A DNA stretch of 64,000 nucleotides from Leptolyngbyaceae cyanobacterium JSC-12 (GTDB lineage: Bacteria > Cyanobacteriota > Cyanobacteriia > Leptolyngbyales > Leptolyngbyaceae). The translations under genes were made by a program, and so were the position numbers. Below the pieces are notes generated by a model, which had not been told where the DNA came from, searched no databases, and saw nothing but the letters and a program-made list of their open reading frames with translations. Within the stretch, counting starts at the first letter, position 1, and every line of letters begins with the position of its first letter. The DNA lies in NCBI GenBank assembly GCA_000309945.1, contig CM001633.1, positions 2,690,099 to 2,754,098 of the forward strand. The letters run 5' to 3'. Positions 1 through 9,647 of this stretch are shown piece by piece.

Positions 1-3
1 GCT

Positions 4-1122
4 TTGTCCAAATCTACTGCTCGATTGTCATTAACGCGCCGTCAAATGCTCCAGGTATCGGCAGCGATCGCATCCGGGATGATGCTTTCGGGTTGTGGTT
101 GGACTTTAGCAGAAGTGCGCCCAGCCTTAAGTAAGGGCAATAAGGACGAATTATCAATTTACACCTGGGAAAGCTACATCGACCCCCAACTTACCGAAAC
201 CTTCCACACCCAAACAGGTATCAATATCACAGCCGATATTTACGACTCAAATGAAACCATGCTGGCGACCTTTCAAACAGGCAAAGGCGCAATCTACAGT
301 GTGATTTACCCATCCGATTACAAGGTCGCTGAGATGATTGAAAAGAAACTTCTGAGCGAATTGGATCATTCCCGCATTAGTGGGCTAGAAAATCTGATGC
401 CAGAGTTCCAGAACTCGGTCTACGATCCGGGTAATCGGCACAGTGTCCCGATTAGTTGGGGCACTACGGGACTGATTTACAATACCGAAGCCCTCAATCC
501 TGGTCCAGAAGACTGGCAGGATCTGTGGCAGATGCAGCCACAGCTGAACCGTAAGATGACGCTGTTGTCAGATGTGCGAGAAGTGATAGGGGCTTCATTA
601 AAATCCCTTGGCTATTCTTATAACTCCACCAACCCCAGTGAAATTAAACGGGCATACGAAAAACTGGTGCAACTGAAGCCTGCAATCGCCACATTTACCA
701 CCGATGCCTGGCGCGATCGCTTGTTGGTCGGTGATTTGCTGCTGTCAATGGCATATTCTGCAGATGCCGTCCGGCTGATTCAAGAAAATCCTGATACCAA
801 GCTGCGCTATGTAATTCCCAAGAGCGGCACTTCACTGTGGAGTGATGCGATGGTAATTCCCACAACCTCCCCCAATCCCGATGCTGCTTATGCCTGGATT
901 AACTTCATGATGCAACCTTCGGTGGCAGTTGATGTGACTCAGCGATTATTTTTTGCTACACCGAATCAAGCCGCATATGATCAACTTCCGGCTCCCCTCC
1001 GCAACAATCGCAGTCTGTTCCCGCCTGAAGAGATAATCAAAGCATGTGAACGCATTATCCCATTAGAAGCAAAGGTCACCGAACTGTATGACCAGTATTG
1101 GACAAAATTGACGAGTGGTTGA
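4..1122 (+). CDS. potD: Polyamine ABC transporter substrate-binding lipoprotein (PotD-like)
   Basis: Periplasmic solute-binding component of a spermidine/putrescine-type ABC importer. The N-terminus has a twin-arginine motif (TRRQ, residues 11-14), a hydrophobic stretch and a lipobox ending in Cys31 (LSGC), so it looks like a Tat-exported lipoprotein. The mature part has the family pattern: ELSIYTWESYI start, YPSDYKVAEMI, SWGTTGLIYN, and SADAVRLIQENP. It overlaps or abuts PotB and PotC downstream in one operon. The only visible start is TTG at position 4, and the frame is open to the window edge, so the true start may lie upstream. The PotA ATPase is not next to it in the window. Family assignment is firm; the exact polyamine is not. 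Confidence 0.9.
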   Translation: MSKSTARLSLTRRQMLQVSAAIASGMMLSGCGWTLAEVRPALSKGNKDELSIYTWESYIDPQLTETFHTQTGINITADIYDSNETMLATFQTGKGAIYSVIYPSDYKVAEMIEKKLLSELDHSRISGLENLMPEFQNSVYDPGNRHSVPISWGTTGLIYNTEALNPGPEDWQDLWQMQPQLNRKMTLLSDVREVIGASLKSLGYSYNSTNPSEIKRAYEKLVQLKPAIATFTTDAWRDRLLVGDLLLSMAYSADAVRLIQENPDTKLRYVIPKSGTSLWSDAMVIPTTSPNPDAAYAWINFMMQPSVAVDVTQRLFFATPNQAAYDQLPAPLRNNRSLFPPEEIIKACERIIPLEAKVTELYDQYWTKLTSG

Positions 1123-2020
1123 CATGACAAGCCAAACTCACCCAATTCCCAATCAAGCCAACCACAGAACATTTCCAGCATGGCTGCAACCCTGGTTGAT
1201 GCTGGTTCCGGCTGGGGTATGGCTGGCACTGTTGTTGGTGATTCCTACGCTGCTAATTTTTCAGTTGAGTCTGGTACCGGGAATTCGTCCAGGGCAAGTC
1301 GTTAATCCATCTGGGTTCGATAATTATGTTCGTATTTTTCAACCGGATTACTTTCCGGTGCTGGGGCGATCGCTTTTCTTCTCAATCGGCACTACTATTG
1401 CCTGTCTGGTTTTAGGATTTCCAGTGGCTTACTGGATCGCGCTGAATGTGTCTTACCGCTGGCGCAATCTGGTGCTGCTAGCCTTTGTCCTACCCTTATG
1501 GACTTCTTCTCTTTTGCGTTCCTACGCCTGGATTACCATTTTGCGTCCAACAGGTGTGCTTAACACGATGCTCAGCAAAATTGGAGTTCCGCCTCTGGAT
1601 ATTCTAAACCGGGAACCCGCAGTGTTAATCGGCATGACATACAGTATGTTGCCATACATGGTGCTAATTCTTTATGCCTCGCTGGAAAAGTTGGACCGGC
1701 GCTTACTAGAAGCTGCTTCTGATCTGGGAGCAACTCCTCAGCAGGCATTTTGGAAAGTAACCGTGCCTCAGAGTTTGACAGGGATTGCAGCCGGATCACT
1801 GCTAGTTTTTATCACAAGCATGGGGGACTTTATCAATCCAGAAATTTTGGGTGGTGCCTCAAGCATGACGGTCGCACGGTTAATCTACAACCAGTTTTTG
1901 GGTGCAACTCAGAATTGGGGATTTGGGTCGGCACTAAGTATGGTGTTAATTTTAGTCGTGAGCATTGCGATCGCGCTGTTACTCAAGTATGGCGATCGCG
2001 GTGCTGCTGGGGGAGTGTAA
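1115..2020 (+). CDS. potB: Polyamine ABC transporter permease PotB-like
   Basis: Inner-membrane permease, six predicted hydrophobic segments. The conserved EAA loop that contacts the ATPase is visible (LEAASDLGATPQQAFWKVT, about residues 195-213). It starts with GTG at 1115, inside the end of potD (8-bp overlap); an ATG at 1124 is an equally reasonable start. It is followed by potC with a TAATG junction, which implies translational coupling. It should pair with PotC to form the channel for the PotD-bound substrate. Confidence 0.9.
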   Translation: MVDMTSQTHPIPNQANHRTFPAWLQPWLMLVPAGVWLALLLVIPTLLIFQLSLVPGIRPGQVVNPSGFDNYVRIFQPDYFPVLGRSLFFSIGTTIACLVLGFPVAYWIALNVSYRWRNLVLLAFVLPLWTSSLLRSYAWITILRPTGVLNTMLSKIGVPPLDILNREPAVLIGMTYSMLPYMVLILYASLEKLDRRLLEAASDLGATPQQAFWKVTVPQSLTGIAAGSLLVFITSMGDFINPEILGGASSMTVARLIYNQFLGATQNWGFGSALSMVLILVVSIAIALLLKYGDRGAAGGV

Positions 2021-2859
2021 TGCTAATGGAAAAACCCCTGACCAAATCTTCCTTCTCCTTCCCGTGGTTAGCTGCTATTTCGGTATTTCTGTTCGGGTTT
2101 ATGTACCTGCCGATTTTAGTACTGGCGATCTATAGCTTTAATGATTCTCGCTATAGCGCTGGCTGGAAAGGATTTACCTGGAAGTGGTACATCGCTTTTT
2201 TGAACGACAGCCGCATTTTGACGGCACTTGCTAATAGCCTGATCGTGGCGTTTTTTGCAGTGGGGATTGCTGCCGTTATTGGGACACTGATGGCTGTTGG
2301 TCTCGCTCGCTATCAGTTTCCTGGCAAGCAGGTGTATCAGGGCGTCGCCTATTTGCCGCTGATTATTCCGGACATTGCGATTGCAGTGGCAACGCTGGTT
2401 TTTCTGGCAGCCGTTGCGATTCCCCTGAGTGGAGGCTTAATCCAGCTTAGCCTGGGAACCATCATCTCAGCCCATGTGGTATTTTGCCTGTCCTACATTG
2501 CGATCGTGGTTGCTACCCGCCTCACCAATCTCGATCCACATCTGGAAGAAGCCGCTCTGGATTTGGGTGCAACCCCAGCTCAGGCATTGGTTCAGGTTCT
2601 TCTGCCAGAACTCATGCCTGCTATCTTATCTGGCTGCCTGTTAGCATTTGTGCTCAGCCTGGATGATTTTTTGATTGCTAGTTTCACTGCTGGGGGCGGA
2701 GCGAATACCCTACCGATGGAAATCTTTAGTCGCATTCGGACAGGTGTCAAACCGGATATTAACGCACTAAGTGTAGTTTTAATCATCTCAACCGGCTTCC
2801 TGTTTTCCCTAGCAGAGTATCTGCGGTATCGAGGCGAGCAAAAACGATTGGGAAACTGA
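2020..2859 (+). CDS. potC: Polyamine ABC transporter permease PotC-like
   Basis: Second permease of the polyamine-type importer, 279 residues. The start is the ATG at 2020, whose A is the last base of the potB TAA stop; the reading frame is open further upstream but that part only shadows potB. The EAA motif EEAALDLGATPAQALVQV and the DDFLIASF segment are typical of PotC. About six membrane segments. Last gene of the potD-potB-potC run; the next gene is convergent. Confidence 0.92.
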   Translation: MLMEKPLTKSSFSFPWLAAISVFLFGFMYLPILVLAIYSFNDSRYSAGWKGFTWKWYIAFLNDSRILTALANSLIVAFFAVGIAAVIGTLMAVGLARYQFPGKQVYQGVAYLPLIIPDIAIAVATLVFLAAVAIPLSGGLIQLSLGTIISAHVVFCLSYIAIVVATRLTNLDPHLEEAALDLGATPAQALVQVLLPELMPAILSGCLLAFVLSLDDFLIASFTAGGGANTLPMEIFSRIRTGVKPDINALSVVLIISTGFLFSLAEYLRYRGEQKRLGN

Positions 2860-2882
2860 TGACACTATAAGAAACAGTCAGG

Positions 2883-3533
2883 TTAAAGAACTGTTAGGTA
2901 CACGTTTCCTAGTTCGTCACGCACAGTAATACGAGCAGTGCGAATTTTTCCTTGGGCATCGGTCACTTTACAGTCAAAGGTTTCACCTTGTTTTGCGGTT
3001 CGGGCTTGGGTTCCGCAATCAACCGTTACTTTTCCTCCGCCTTGATTTGCAACGCTTTGTTGAATCAACGAGTCTAATTTGGAGAGCAGTAATAGCCCCC
3101 GTGTACCCCAACGAAACTTTCCAGGTTGCCCCGTGGGTTGGATTACCACAATAAACGAACCAATATCAGCCTGAACCTGACAATCGTACGGTTTCTGGGA
3201 GGTTTCATTGATCGCGTCTGGGCAGGTTACTGATTGAATCGTTAAATTCCCTGCCTTTGCTACTAACTCACTGACTTGTTTCTCAATCGTAAGTACATTA
3301 TCAGGTTTGGTAGGAGCGGGAGTGAGAGAGGCTGTAGGCGTTGGAGCCTCGGCGGGACTGGGAGACCCTGTTGGAGATGTCACAGGGCTGGGTGTTGGTG
3401 ATGCGGTCTCGGTGGGAGTAGCTAGGGGCGTAGGAGAGACATCGGTTTGTGAAGCTGTGCAACTTGCAAGAGTGATTGCACCTGCGATCGCAACTCCTAT
3501 TAGGCTAGCGTGCCCGCCCCGAATCCGAATCAT
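2883..3533 (-). CDS. Lipoprotein with tandem DUF4333-like domains
   Basis: Predicted lipoprotein: the chosen start (Met at 3533) gives a short basic N-terminus, a hydrophobic stretch and a lipobox ending at Cys25 (LASC). An upstream in-frame start at 3572 would put extra residues before the signal. After the Cys comes a Thr/Pro/Ser-rich linker of about 65 residues, then two related C-terminal units, each with a VTCPD or VDCGT motif and a paired Cys (YDCQV, FDCKV), as in DUF4333. Function unknown; probably a cell-envelope protein. Convergent with the pot operon. Confidence 0.75.
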   Translation of the reverse strand: MIRIRGGHASLIGVAIAGAITLASCTASQTDVSPTPLATPTETASPTPSPVTSPTGSPSPAEAPTPTASLTPAPTKPDNVLTIEKQVSELVAKAGNLTIQSVTCPDAINETSQKPYDCQVQADIGSFIVVIQPTGQPGKFRWGTRGLLLLSKLDSLIQQSVANQGGGKVTVDCGTQARTAKQGETFDCKVTDAQGKIRTARITVRDELGNVYLTVL

Positions 3534-3626
3534 GCCAACTCTCCTCCACAAGGTTAACCTGAAGTTCTGCATCGCAACATCGCTTCCCTATTATGCAAGG
3601 GCGAATTGGGATTGTGTGTAAGGACC

Positions 3627-4013
3627 TTACAACGGCAGCAATGAAACATGTGCAGAAACGATTTTCCAACCTTCTGGGAACTTGCGCCAAAACTGGCTTT
3701 GTCTGCCAGAACGAGTAATCCCATTCGTTGTGCGTTGAAATTCCAATGTGATGGCAGCGGTATCTTGATCAAACGTCACTGCTTTTAAATTGGCGATCGA
3801 CCGTGCCAGATCATGTGTAGGGCGATCGCTGCGAAACTGACGAATCTGTGCAATCCCATACAAATTTTCGGTGGCGCCAAATCGCACTACTTCTGACGAC
3901 TCCCAAAACAACTCATCCAGTACTGCTAAATCGTTCTCAACTAATGCTTTCTCATATTTCAGGTAGAGCTGAGTCAGTTCATGAACGAGAGGCGGATGAT
4001 TAATTAGCGTCAT
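3627..4013 (-). CDS. HpxZ/AtzH-like (DUF3225) NTF2-fold protein
   Basis: A 128-residue protein matching the AtzH/HpxZ group of the NTF2-like superfamily: YEKALVENDLAVLDELFW near the N-terminus, VRFGATENLYGIAQIR, and a C-terminal GWKIVSAHVSLL strand. These small cone-shaped domains often sit next to amidohydrolases or transporters, but no amidase is adjacent here. No catalytic residues can be assigned. It stands between a lipoprotein and an unknown gene, all on the minus strand. Confidence 0.75.
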   Translation of the reverse strand: MTLINHPPLVHELTQLYLKYEKALVENDLAVLDELFWESSEVVRFGATENLYGIAQIRQFRSDRPTHDLARSIANLKAVTFDQDTAAITLEFQRTTNGITRSGRQSQFWRKFPEGWKIVSAHVSLLPL

Positions 4014-4033
4014 AATAGTTTGTCATTGCCGCG

Positions 4034-4828
4034 TTATTGCAGGAATATGGCATCTCCATCCGTTTCAAATATGTAGGCATAGTCAAATACCAGGGCTTGA
4101 GGATGACGAATAATGGAAAAACCAAAATGAGTAGTTACTTCAGCCGTAAAAGTTGCTATTGCTAATTCAACCAGCTTCTTTTCACTGATGGATGGTTGCC
4201 TTACATAATAATCGCGCCTGGCAAAAAACAAGTTTTCATCCTTCGGTACCACGATTTGATTAATGCGATGGGCATGCTGAATAGGTTTGATATAGGTTTG
4301 GATGAACTCTTCCTGGCTGCGCTGGAGTCGATACAGCTTTTCATGCTGGTGCCAGCTCATCCGAAACATCATTTTGATCAGTTCAAATCCCAAAATGTAG
4401 CAAAACACATGATTCCGCTCCTCAGTACTCATGACAAGCCGCAACGCTGACTCCAAATAAAGATCGGGTTGGGTTCGCATATCTTGCGCTGAGTGTACAT
4501 AGAACTGGCGAATGTATCGCCTCAAGGAACTAGTGTCTAAATTGGTCTGAATTTTGAAAACTTGCAAGTGATCTTTAACTTTTTGTTTTGTGTCCCGATC
4601 TTCTAAAACTTTGGAAACCAGCCCATCAGCAGTGTAGTCATCGAGAAACTGAGCACGCATTTCTGGCGAAGCAGCACACATGAGATGACAGAGTGACAGC
4701 ACATAGCGCCGCTGTGTCCACGGCAAGCTCTCAGCCCAGCGTCTGGCTTCTGGCGGAAGTTTGAGCAAAAGACTTTCAGCAATGCTCAGGTTACTGGTAT
4801 GGCTTACTGGCTCGGTATGCTCAGTCAT
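4034..4828 (-). CDS. Conserved hypothetical protein, 264 aa
   Basis: I do not recognise a named family. It is a soluble, probably largely helical protein with no signal peptide or membrane segment. Notable features are a Trp- and Arg-rich N-terminal third (RRWAESLPWTQRRYV) and a long helical middle. A well-formed C-terminal part reads FGFSIIRHPQALVFDYAYIFE. The ATG at 4828 follows a 225-bp gap. The composition matches its neighbours, so nothing suggests recent transfer. Likely a cyanobacterial conserved gene. Confidence 0.7.
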   Translation of the reverse strand: MTEHTEPVSHTSNLSIAESLLLKLPPEARRWAESLPWTQRRYVLSLCHLMCAASPEMRAQFLDDYTADGLVSKVLEDRDTKQKVKDHLQVFKIQTNLDTSSLRRYIRQFYVHSAQDMRTQPDLYLESALRLVMSTEERNHVFCYILGFELIKMMFRMSWHQHEKLYRLQRSQEEFIQTYIKPIQHAHRINQIVVPKDENLFFARRDYYVRQPSISEKKLVELAIATFTAEVTTHFGFSIIRHPQALVFDYAYIFETDGDAIFLQ

Positions 4829-5053
4829 GGGGCGGAAAAATGGGGGTTAACCCCTCAAGCTCAACACTCTCAGTGTGCCCACGGAACCAACTGGCAAACA
4901 TCGACCAGTGGATTTTACCGAAAGAACATATGATTTGGGTCAGAACGCTTAAGAAATTCAGAAAGAGAACGGACAGAATGGACATTTTGAGAACGTGCTG
5001 ACCCTGTTTGAGAATAAGGGGAACCACAAGAAATTGCCCCAGACAAGCTGACT

Positions 5054-5485
5054 TTAGGATTGATTGGTAGCGTGTTTACGATATTTTACTTCAACCACAG
5101 TATGAACATTGCCACGCGGATTGAAGTCGCCTTTGATGGTTGCTTCCAAAGGACTACATGCTGCGACAAAATCATCCAGAATTTGATTCACGGACTCTTC
5201 ATGAGAAATGTAGCGATCGCGATAACTGTTGATGTATAGCTTGATCGCCTTCAGCTCAACTACCTTCTGATCGGGGACATAGGTAATGTAAATTGTTGCA
5301 AAGTCTGGGTAACCCGAAAACGGACACTTGCAAGTGAATTCGGGCAGAGTAATGTGAATATCGTATTGCCGACCAGGTCGTGGATTGGGAAAGGTAATGA
5401 GTTCTCCTTCGGCAATTAACCGCTCACCATATTTCTCTTCACCGTACGTCTCTTTCATATTGGACTCTGTGATTGGTCGGTTCAT
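5054..5485 (-). CDS. queF: NADPH-dependent 7-cyano-7-deazaguanine reductase QueF
   Basis: Reduces preQ0 to preQ1 in queuosine biosynthesis. The 143-residue length is that of the short unimodular QueF type. The active-site segment TCKCPFSGYPDFA is present, with the nucleophile expected at Cys54 and the acid at Asp61. The QueF signature ELKAIKLYINSYRD follows. The start is set at the ATG at 5485 (MNRPITES); the frame runs further upstream to 5509 without family similarity. queC, an earlier step of the pathway, is 5 kb away on the other strand; queD and queE are not in the window. Confidence 0.95.
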   Translation of the reverse strand: MNRPITESNMKETYGEEKYGERLIAEGELITFPNPRPGRQYDIHITLPEFTCKCPFSGYPDFATIYITYVPDQKVVELKAIKLYINSYRDRYISHEESVNQILDDFVAACSPLEATIKGDFNPRGNVHTVVEVKYRKHATNQS

Positions 5486-5686
5486 ACATCGCTCCCTTGT
5501 GTTAGCCAAAGCTTCATTTTAAAGCGGCTTACTTCAGAAGGTTACAACTCCCATCTTCTGACTCCTGCCGTCTGTCTTCTATCTTTTATTCCCTACTGAT
5601 TCTGAATTTCTAATAAAAAACGTGCGCTTTTGAGGATTGCAGGTATCTTAGTGGCGTATTTTCCTTCCGTATTCGCGAACACGTCT

Positions 5687-6232
5687 ATGTCAAATGTGAA
5701 TACTAAAGCGGCTGGGCAGCCTTCTAAGGCTCCTAAACCCGCCTCTACGTCTAATACTGCATCTCATGCGCCTTCTGTGCCAATCTCGCTATACCGTGAA
5801 GTGGCAAACGAGCTACAAATAACTCGCACAACCGTACAATCGCTGAAAACGCAAAACCAAGAACTGACACAGAAGAATCAGCAATTGCGAGTTGAAATCG
5901 AGCGAGTTGTACAGTCTGCCTTGCATTTGCGGCAAGTTGCTGATCCCACTTGGGCTGGGCAAGGTTTGTTTGCATCAGGGGCGACGCCTTCACCTGACGC
6001 GATCGCCCAACCTGAAATGGTAGTCAGCGATCGCGCTGCTATGCCAGTGCCATCGGCAGAGCCTCCAGAAAAACGTTACACAGAACAGGATGCCAAGCCT
6101 CATGCAGTAGCATCAGCAGAACCAACTGCTGAAATTAGCACCTGGTGGCTGATTATGATTATTTGCCTAATTGTCATCACTGCGTTTGGGACTGGTTTTT
6201 TAATTGTGCGTCCGTTGTTGCCTTCTCGCTAG
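5687..6232 (+). CDS. Hypothetical protein with coiled coil and C-terminal membrane anchor
   Basis: About 181 residues from the ATG at 5687; a TTG at 5630 or GTG at 5651 would extend it. The order is an Ala/Pro/Ser-rich N-terminus, a coiled coil (heptad-like ELQITRTTVQSLKTQNQEL, then a Gln-rich continuation), a low-complexity Ala/Pro/Glu section, and one C-terminal transmembrane helix (WWLIMIICLIVITAFGTGF). It looks like a tail-anchored protein. It stands before glnB, separated by about 240 bp. No function can be assigned. Confidence 0.6.
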   Translation: MSNVNTKAAGQPSKAPKPASTSNTASHAPSVPISLYREVANELQITRTTVQSLKTQNQELTQKNQQLRVEIERVVQSALHLRQVADPTWAGQGLFASGATPSPDAIAQPEMVVSDRAAMPVPSAEPPEKRYTEQDAKPHAVASAEPTAEISTWWLIMIICLIVITAFGTGFLIVRPLLPSR

Positions 6233-6341
6233 GATGATTGGAGCGCGATCGTATTCGTTACACAAAAGGGCTTGCAGTTCAAGGATTGCTGTGCATAAAA
6301 TGCTGACTGCTATCGTAAGGCACTGCTGCTATCCGCAATGA

Positions 6342-6812
<471 letters not shown>

Positions 6813-6950
6813 CTGGTTCCCAGTCTTTGGGTTTAAACCACATCCAATTCAGAAGCTAACGGTTTTTTCTAAAAAAAAGCCACGAGCTTGGGCGTTGCAA
6901 GGTTTAGTAATCAACTTTGATAAGTCATGGCTTCAGACTCTTGATTGAGT

Positions 6951-6987
6951 AAAGGTGCTCTTGCAGCTAGGTAAGAGTACCTTTTTT
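6951..6987 (+). terminator. Rho-independent terminator of glnB
   Basis: A 12-bp stem (AAAGGTGCTCTT pairing with AAGAGTACCTTT, one G-U pair) with a short loop, followed directly by a run of T. It lies 140 bp after glnB on the plus strand. The stem also sits just beyond the end of the convergent ABC ATPase gene, but there is no T run on that strand. Confidence 0.85.
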
Positions 6988-6995
6988 GTGAATTT

Positions 6996-7799
6996 CTATT
7001 TCCATTCCTCGGTTTGTTCTAACTCGGTTGCTCGAAGCTGTTGCTCTATAACAGCCCAATCAACTGCATGGCTTGGTTGATCTGCTAGCAACCGCCCATC
7101 TTGCAAGTGCAGCATCCGGGTTGAAAATCTTGCTGCCAGATCAAGTTGATGATTTGCCATAATCACGGCTGTTTGCTGATTTTCGCTGGAGTGGATGAGC
7201 AGTTCCAGCACTTGGTGACTGCGCCCGACATCAAGTGCCGAAGTGGGTTCATCTAATAGGAGTACTGGAGGTTGCGTAATCAAAGCTCGTGCGATCGCCA
7301 CCAATTGGCGTTGTCCTACCGAAAGCTGTTGTTCTGTTTTACTCATCCATTCCAATGGCAAGTGGAGGCGATCGCTCCATTCTCCGATGCGTTGCTGAAT
7401 GGTTTTTGGGGCAATGCCTCGAAGTTTGAGTGGATATGACAGCGCCTCTTGCACCGTCATGCCCAGCAGTTTTGATTCTTGCAATACCAGCATGACTTGT
7501 TGGCGCAGTTGCAAAACTGGAAGTTTTGGGTAAGGTTGCTCGTTGAAATAGAGGGTGCCTGTGGTGGGTTCGCTTAATCGATTCAAGAGTCTCAATAGGC
7601 TGGTTTTTCCTGCGCCTGATGCACCGACAAGGGCAATGCGATCGCCTGGAAACACCTGAAACGAAACATCTTGCAGCAAGAAATTGGCATGAATATTGGC
7701 AAACTCACCCGGTTTTAGCGTCACTGTCCGAAATAGGTTCGGTACCAGACTGACGTTTTCAACCCGAATTTTGGGGGATACAGATGGGAAATCAATCAT
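6996..7799 (-). CDS. ABC transporter ATP-binding protein
   Basis: ATPase of an unidentified ABC system, 267 residues from the ATG at 7799, which overlaps the TGA of the preceding gene (ATGA). An upstream in-frame codon at 7823 is less likely. Walker A GASGAGKT is at residues 59-66, Q-loop VLQESKLLG near 105, signature LSVGQ (not the usual LSGGQ) at 159-163, and Walker B VLLLDEPTSALD at 179-190. No permease with an EAA loop is adjacent; the only partner is the membrane protein upstream in the same operon. It resembles YbbL/FetA-type ATPases, but the substrate is unknown. Confidence 0.85.
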   Translation of the reverse strand: MIDFPSVSPKIRVENVSLVPNLFRTVTLKPGEFANIHANFLLQDVSFQVFPGDRIALVGASGAGKTSLLRLLNRLSEPTTGTLYFNEQPYPKLPVLQLRQQVMLVLQESKLLGMTVQEALSYPLKLRGIAPKTIQQRIGEWSDRLHLPLEWMSKTEQQLSVGQRQLVAIARALITQPPVLLLDEPTSALDVGRSHQVLELLIHSSENQQTAVIMANHQLDLAARFSTRMLHLQDGRLLADQPSHAVDWAVIEQQLRATELEQTEEWK

Positions 7800-8386
7800 G
7801 TAGTGAGAGTAAGTGCCGTCCAAATTGTCCAGCTATCAACCACCACCAACAATAGCGTGAACCCCAACAAAATCAGATACATCCAGGGTTGGGATAAGGG
7901 TCGCACATCCGTCGTGTCAATCCCAGTTTTTGCCTGCACAAGGCTGACTAATCGAGCAAAACCTACTATTCGCATCGGCAATAAGTATGCCTGCCCTGTC
8001 TGACTTAGAAAGTAATAGACAATGCCTCCTTGCCCAGTTGATCGCGGCTTTAGGGCTTGAATATCTGTCCAGGCAAGCGACCATCCTTTCCGTAAGAATC
8101 GAGGAAACCAAACCGGGTAGGTGACGCGAATGTTCTGCTCATCCACAATCACTTGTTCTGCCAGGGCACCGTAAAGGGCGATCGCGCCTAACCCAATGCC
8201 AACCCAGATTAGTGCTGTGGGAATGTGAATGCCTTCTGGCTGCGGCAAAAACGGCAATGGCACTGTCAATGCTCCATATAGTAGCAACAGCGTTAGGCGA
8301 ATCAAGGGCGAAATTTTGAAGGTAACTGGCTGCTCCAGCGTGGAAGCCGTTTGCTCCAGTGGTTGCGTCTCAGAAGTCGATTCCAC
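7796..8386 (-). CDS. Membrane protein with PH-like middle domain, partner of ABC ATPase
   Basis: 196 residues with two hydrophobic segments near the N-terminus (around residues 28-75) and one at the C-terminus (WMYLILLGFTLLLVVVDSW). Between them is a beta-rich soluble part (EQVIVDEQNIRVTYP, GWSLAWTDIQALKP). That pattern resembles bacterial PH-like domains flanked by membrane helices. Translationally coupled to the downstream ABC ATPase through an ATGA overlap, which is the best clue to its role. No known family is recognised with confidence. Confidence 0.7.
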   Translation of the reverse strand: MESTSETQPLEQTASTLEQPVTFKISPLIRLTLLLLYGALTVPLPFLPQPEGIHIPTALIWVGIGLGAIALYGALAEQVIVDEQNIRVTYPVWFPRFLRKGWSLAWTDIQALKPRSTGQGGIVYYFLSQTGQAYLLPMRIVGFARLVSLVQAKTGIDTTDVRPLSQPWMYLILLGFTLLLVVVDSWTIWTALTLTT

Positions 8387-8435
8387 GAATATTGATGCTC
8401 CAATCCTATGCCTACCCTATCCTACTTCGAGGTTC

Positions 8436-8879
8436 TTATCCACTCGGTAAATACTTTTGCACCACGCTCCAACCCGTCACCGTTACCCAAATAAGACCAA
8501 TTAGCAATACTACATTCACACCAATATGGAGTGGTCTAGCCCAGGGTCGTTGTGGACTGATTTGCACCGCACTCCATGCAGAAGCAAAGACTAAGTCTAC
8601 CACGGCTAGCCCAGCATATAGATGGCTGGAATGTCCCAAGCTGCCAAAGTGTCCCAATGTGCCCACAATCCCGATTATCAACAGCACCAGCACCAACGCC
8701 GACAAAATCGCTCCCATTAAAAAATGAAATGGACGTAGCCAATCTGAACGGGGCTGATGAGTATGACGCAGCCAAACCATCCAGCCACCCGAAATTGCCA
8801 GGATGAGATAAGCCGCGATCGCAAAACCCATCGACCACGCTGCAATTCGCCAGAGCCAGAGGAAGGAAGGAAGGTGCAT
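8436..8879 (-). CDS. DUF4079-like four-helix membrane protein
   Basis: 147 residues with four hydrophobic helices. Histidines sit in or next to the helices (LRPFHFLMGA, LGHSSHLYAGL, LHIGVNVV), a layout like DUF4079 and cytochrome b561-type proteins and compatible with haem binding. That is an inference from His placement only. It is the last gene before the orphan ABC operon and follows nfi on the same strand. Confidence 0.7.
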   Translation of the reverse strand: MHLPSFLWLWRIAAWSMGFAIAAYLILAISGGWMVWLRHTHQPRSDWLRPFHFLMGAILSALVLVLLIIGIVGTLGHFGSLGHSSHLYAGLAVVDLVFASAWSAVQISPQRPWARPLHIGVNVVLLIGLIWVTVTGWSVVQKYLPSG

Positions 8880-8886
8880 TTTTTAG

Positions 8887-9600
8887 TCACAACAACGATA
8901 TTTGTGTAGCTGGTGGATTTTGGAGGGCAGCATCGATCGCTGGACCGGAAGCAAGTTTGTGGGCGTGGCGGGTGGTTTCGGGTAGGCGATATTTGGTAGT
9001 GCAGCGCAGGGTGAAAGCAACGGCTGTCTCCAGGCTAACGCGATGCCCTGGTGAAATGAAGAGGGGTTTTGTCCTCGGACGAGTTCGCAAAGCAACGCCA
9101 ATGGTTTCGCCTTTGTAGATTAAAGGTTGCTGACTGCCGCGTTCGTCCCCTAGTTCAGCATATCTCCCCACTAGTAGAGATTTAGCAACGCCAATTGTGG
9201 GCAAGTTGGTGAGTAATCCCAGATGGCAGGCAATTCCAAACCGACGTGGATGAGCTGTGCCCTGTCCATCCACCAGCAGCAAATCAGGCAGGGTTGTGAG
9301 GTTTGCTAATGCATCCAGCACGGCAGGCACTTCCCGAAACGAGAGCAACCCTGGAATGTAGGGAAATGTGGTGGGGCGACGAGCAATCGCTTGGTCTACA
9401 AGCTGCAAATCTGCTAACGTCAACACTGCAATGGCAGCACGGGTGATGGTACCCTCAGATTCAAAGCCTACATCTACTCCTGCTACATACTGAACTGGCT
9501 CAAACTGATCGGTCAAGATAATCTGACTCTGTAACTCTTGCTGGAGCGCGATCGCTTGCTCCGGTGTGAGTGACCAATCATGCAACGGCTCAATGTTCAT
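8887..9600 (-). CDS. nfi: Endonuclease V (deoxyinosine 3'-endonuclease)
   Basis: DNA repair nuclease that cuts near deoxyinosine. Family motifs are present: VAGVDVGF with the first catalytic Asp, FPYIPGLLSFRE, LLLVDGQGTAHPRRFG with the second Asp, and IGVAKSLLVG. The length of 237 residues from the ATG at 9600 is usual. The frame extends upstream to 9654, but those residues have no family similarity and would run into the divergent gene. The next gene starts at 9648 on the other strand, so a short shared promoter region is implied. Confidence 0.93.
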   Translation of the reverse strand: MNIEPLHDWSLTPEQAIALQQELQSQIILTDQFEPVQYVAGVDVGFESEGTITRAAIAVLTLADLQLVDQAIARRPTTFPYIPGLLSFREVPAVLDALANLTTLPDLLLVDGQGTAHPRRFGIACHLGLLTNLPTIGVAKSLLVGRYAELGDERGSQQPLIYKGETIGVALRTRPRTKPLFISPGHRVSLETAVAFTLRCTTKYRLPETTRHAHKLASGPAIDAALQNPPATQISLL

Positions 9601-9647
9601 AAGACAGGAGTGGTAGGGTAGGAAAAGCGTACTAATCATCAACTGGT

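Noticed and set aside
4821..5027. 68-codon hydrophobic open frame between queF and the 264-aa gene
   Set aside because: Overlaps the start of the downstream gene, has no ribosome-binding site and no family match; I could not support it.
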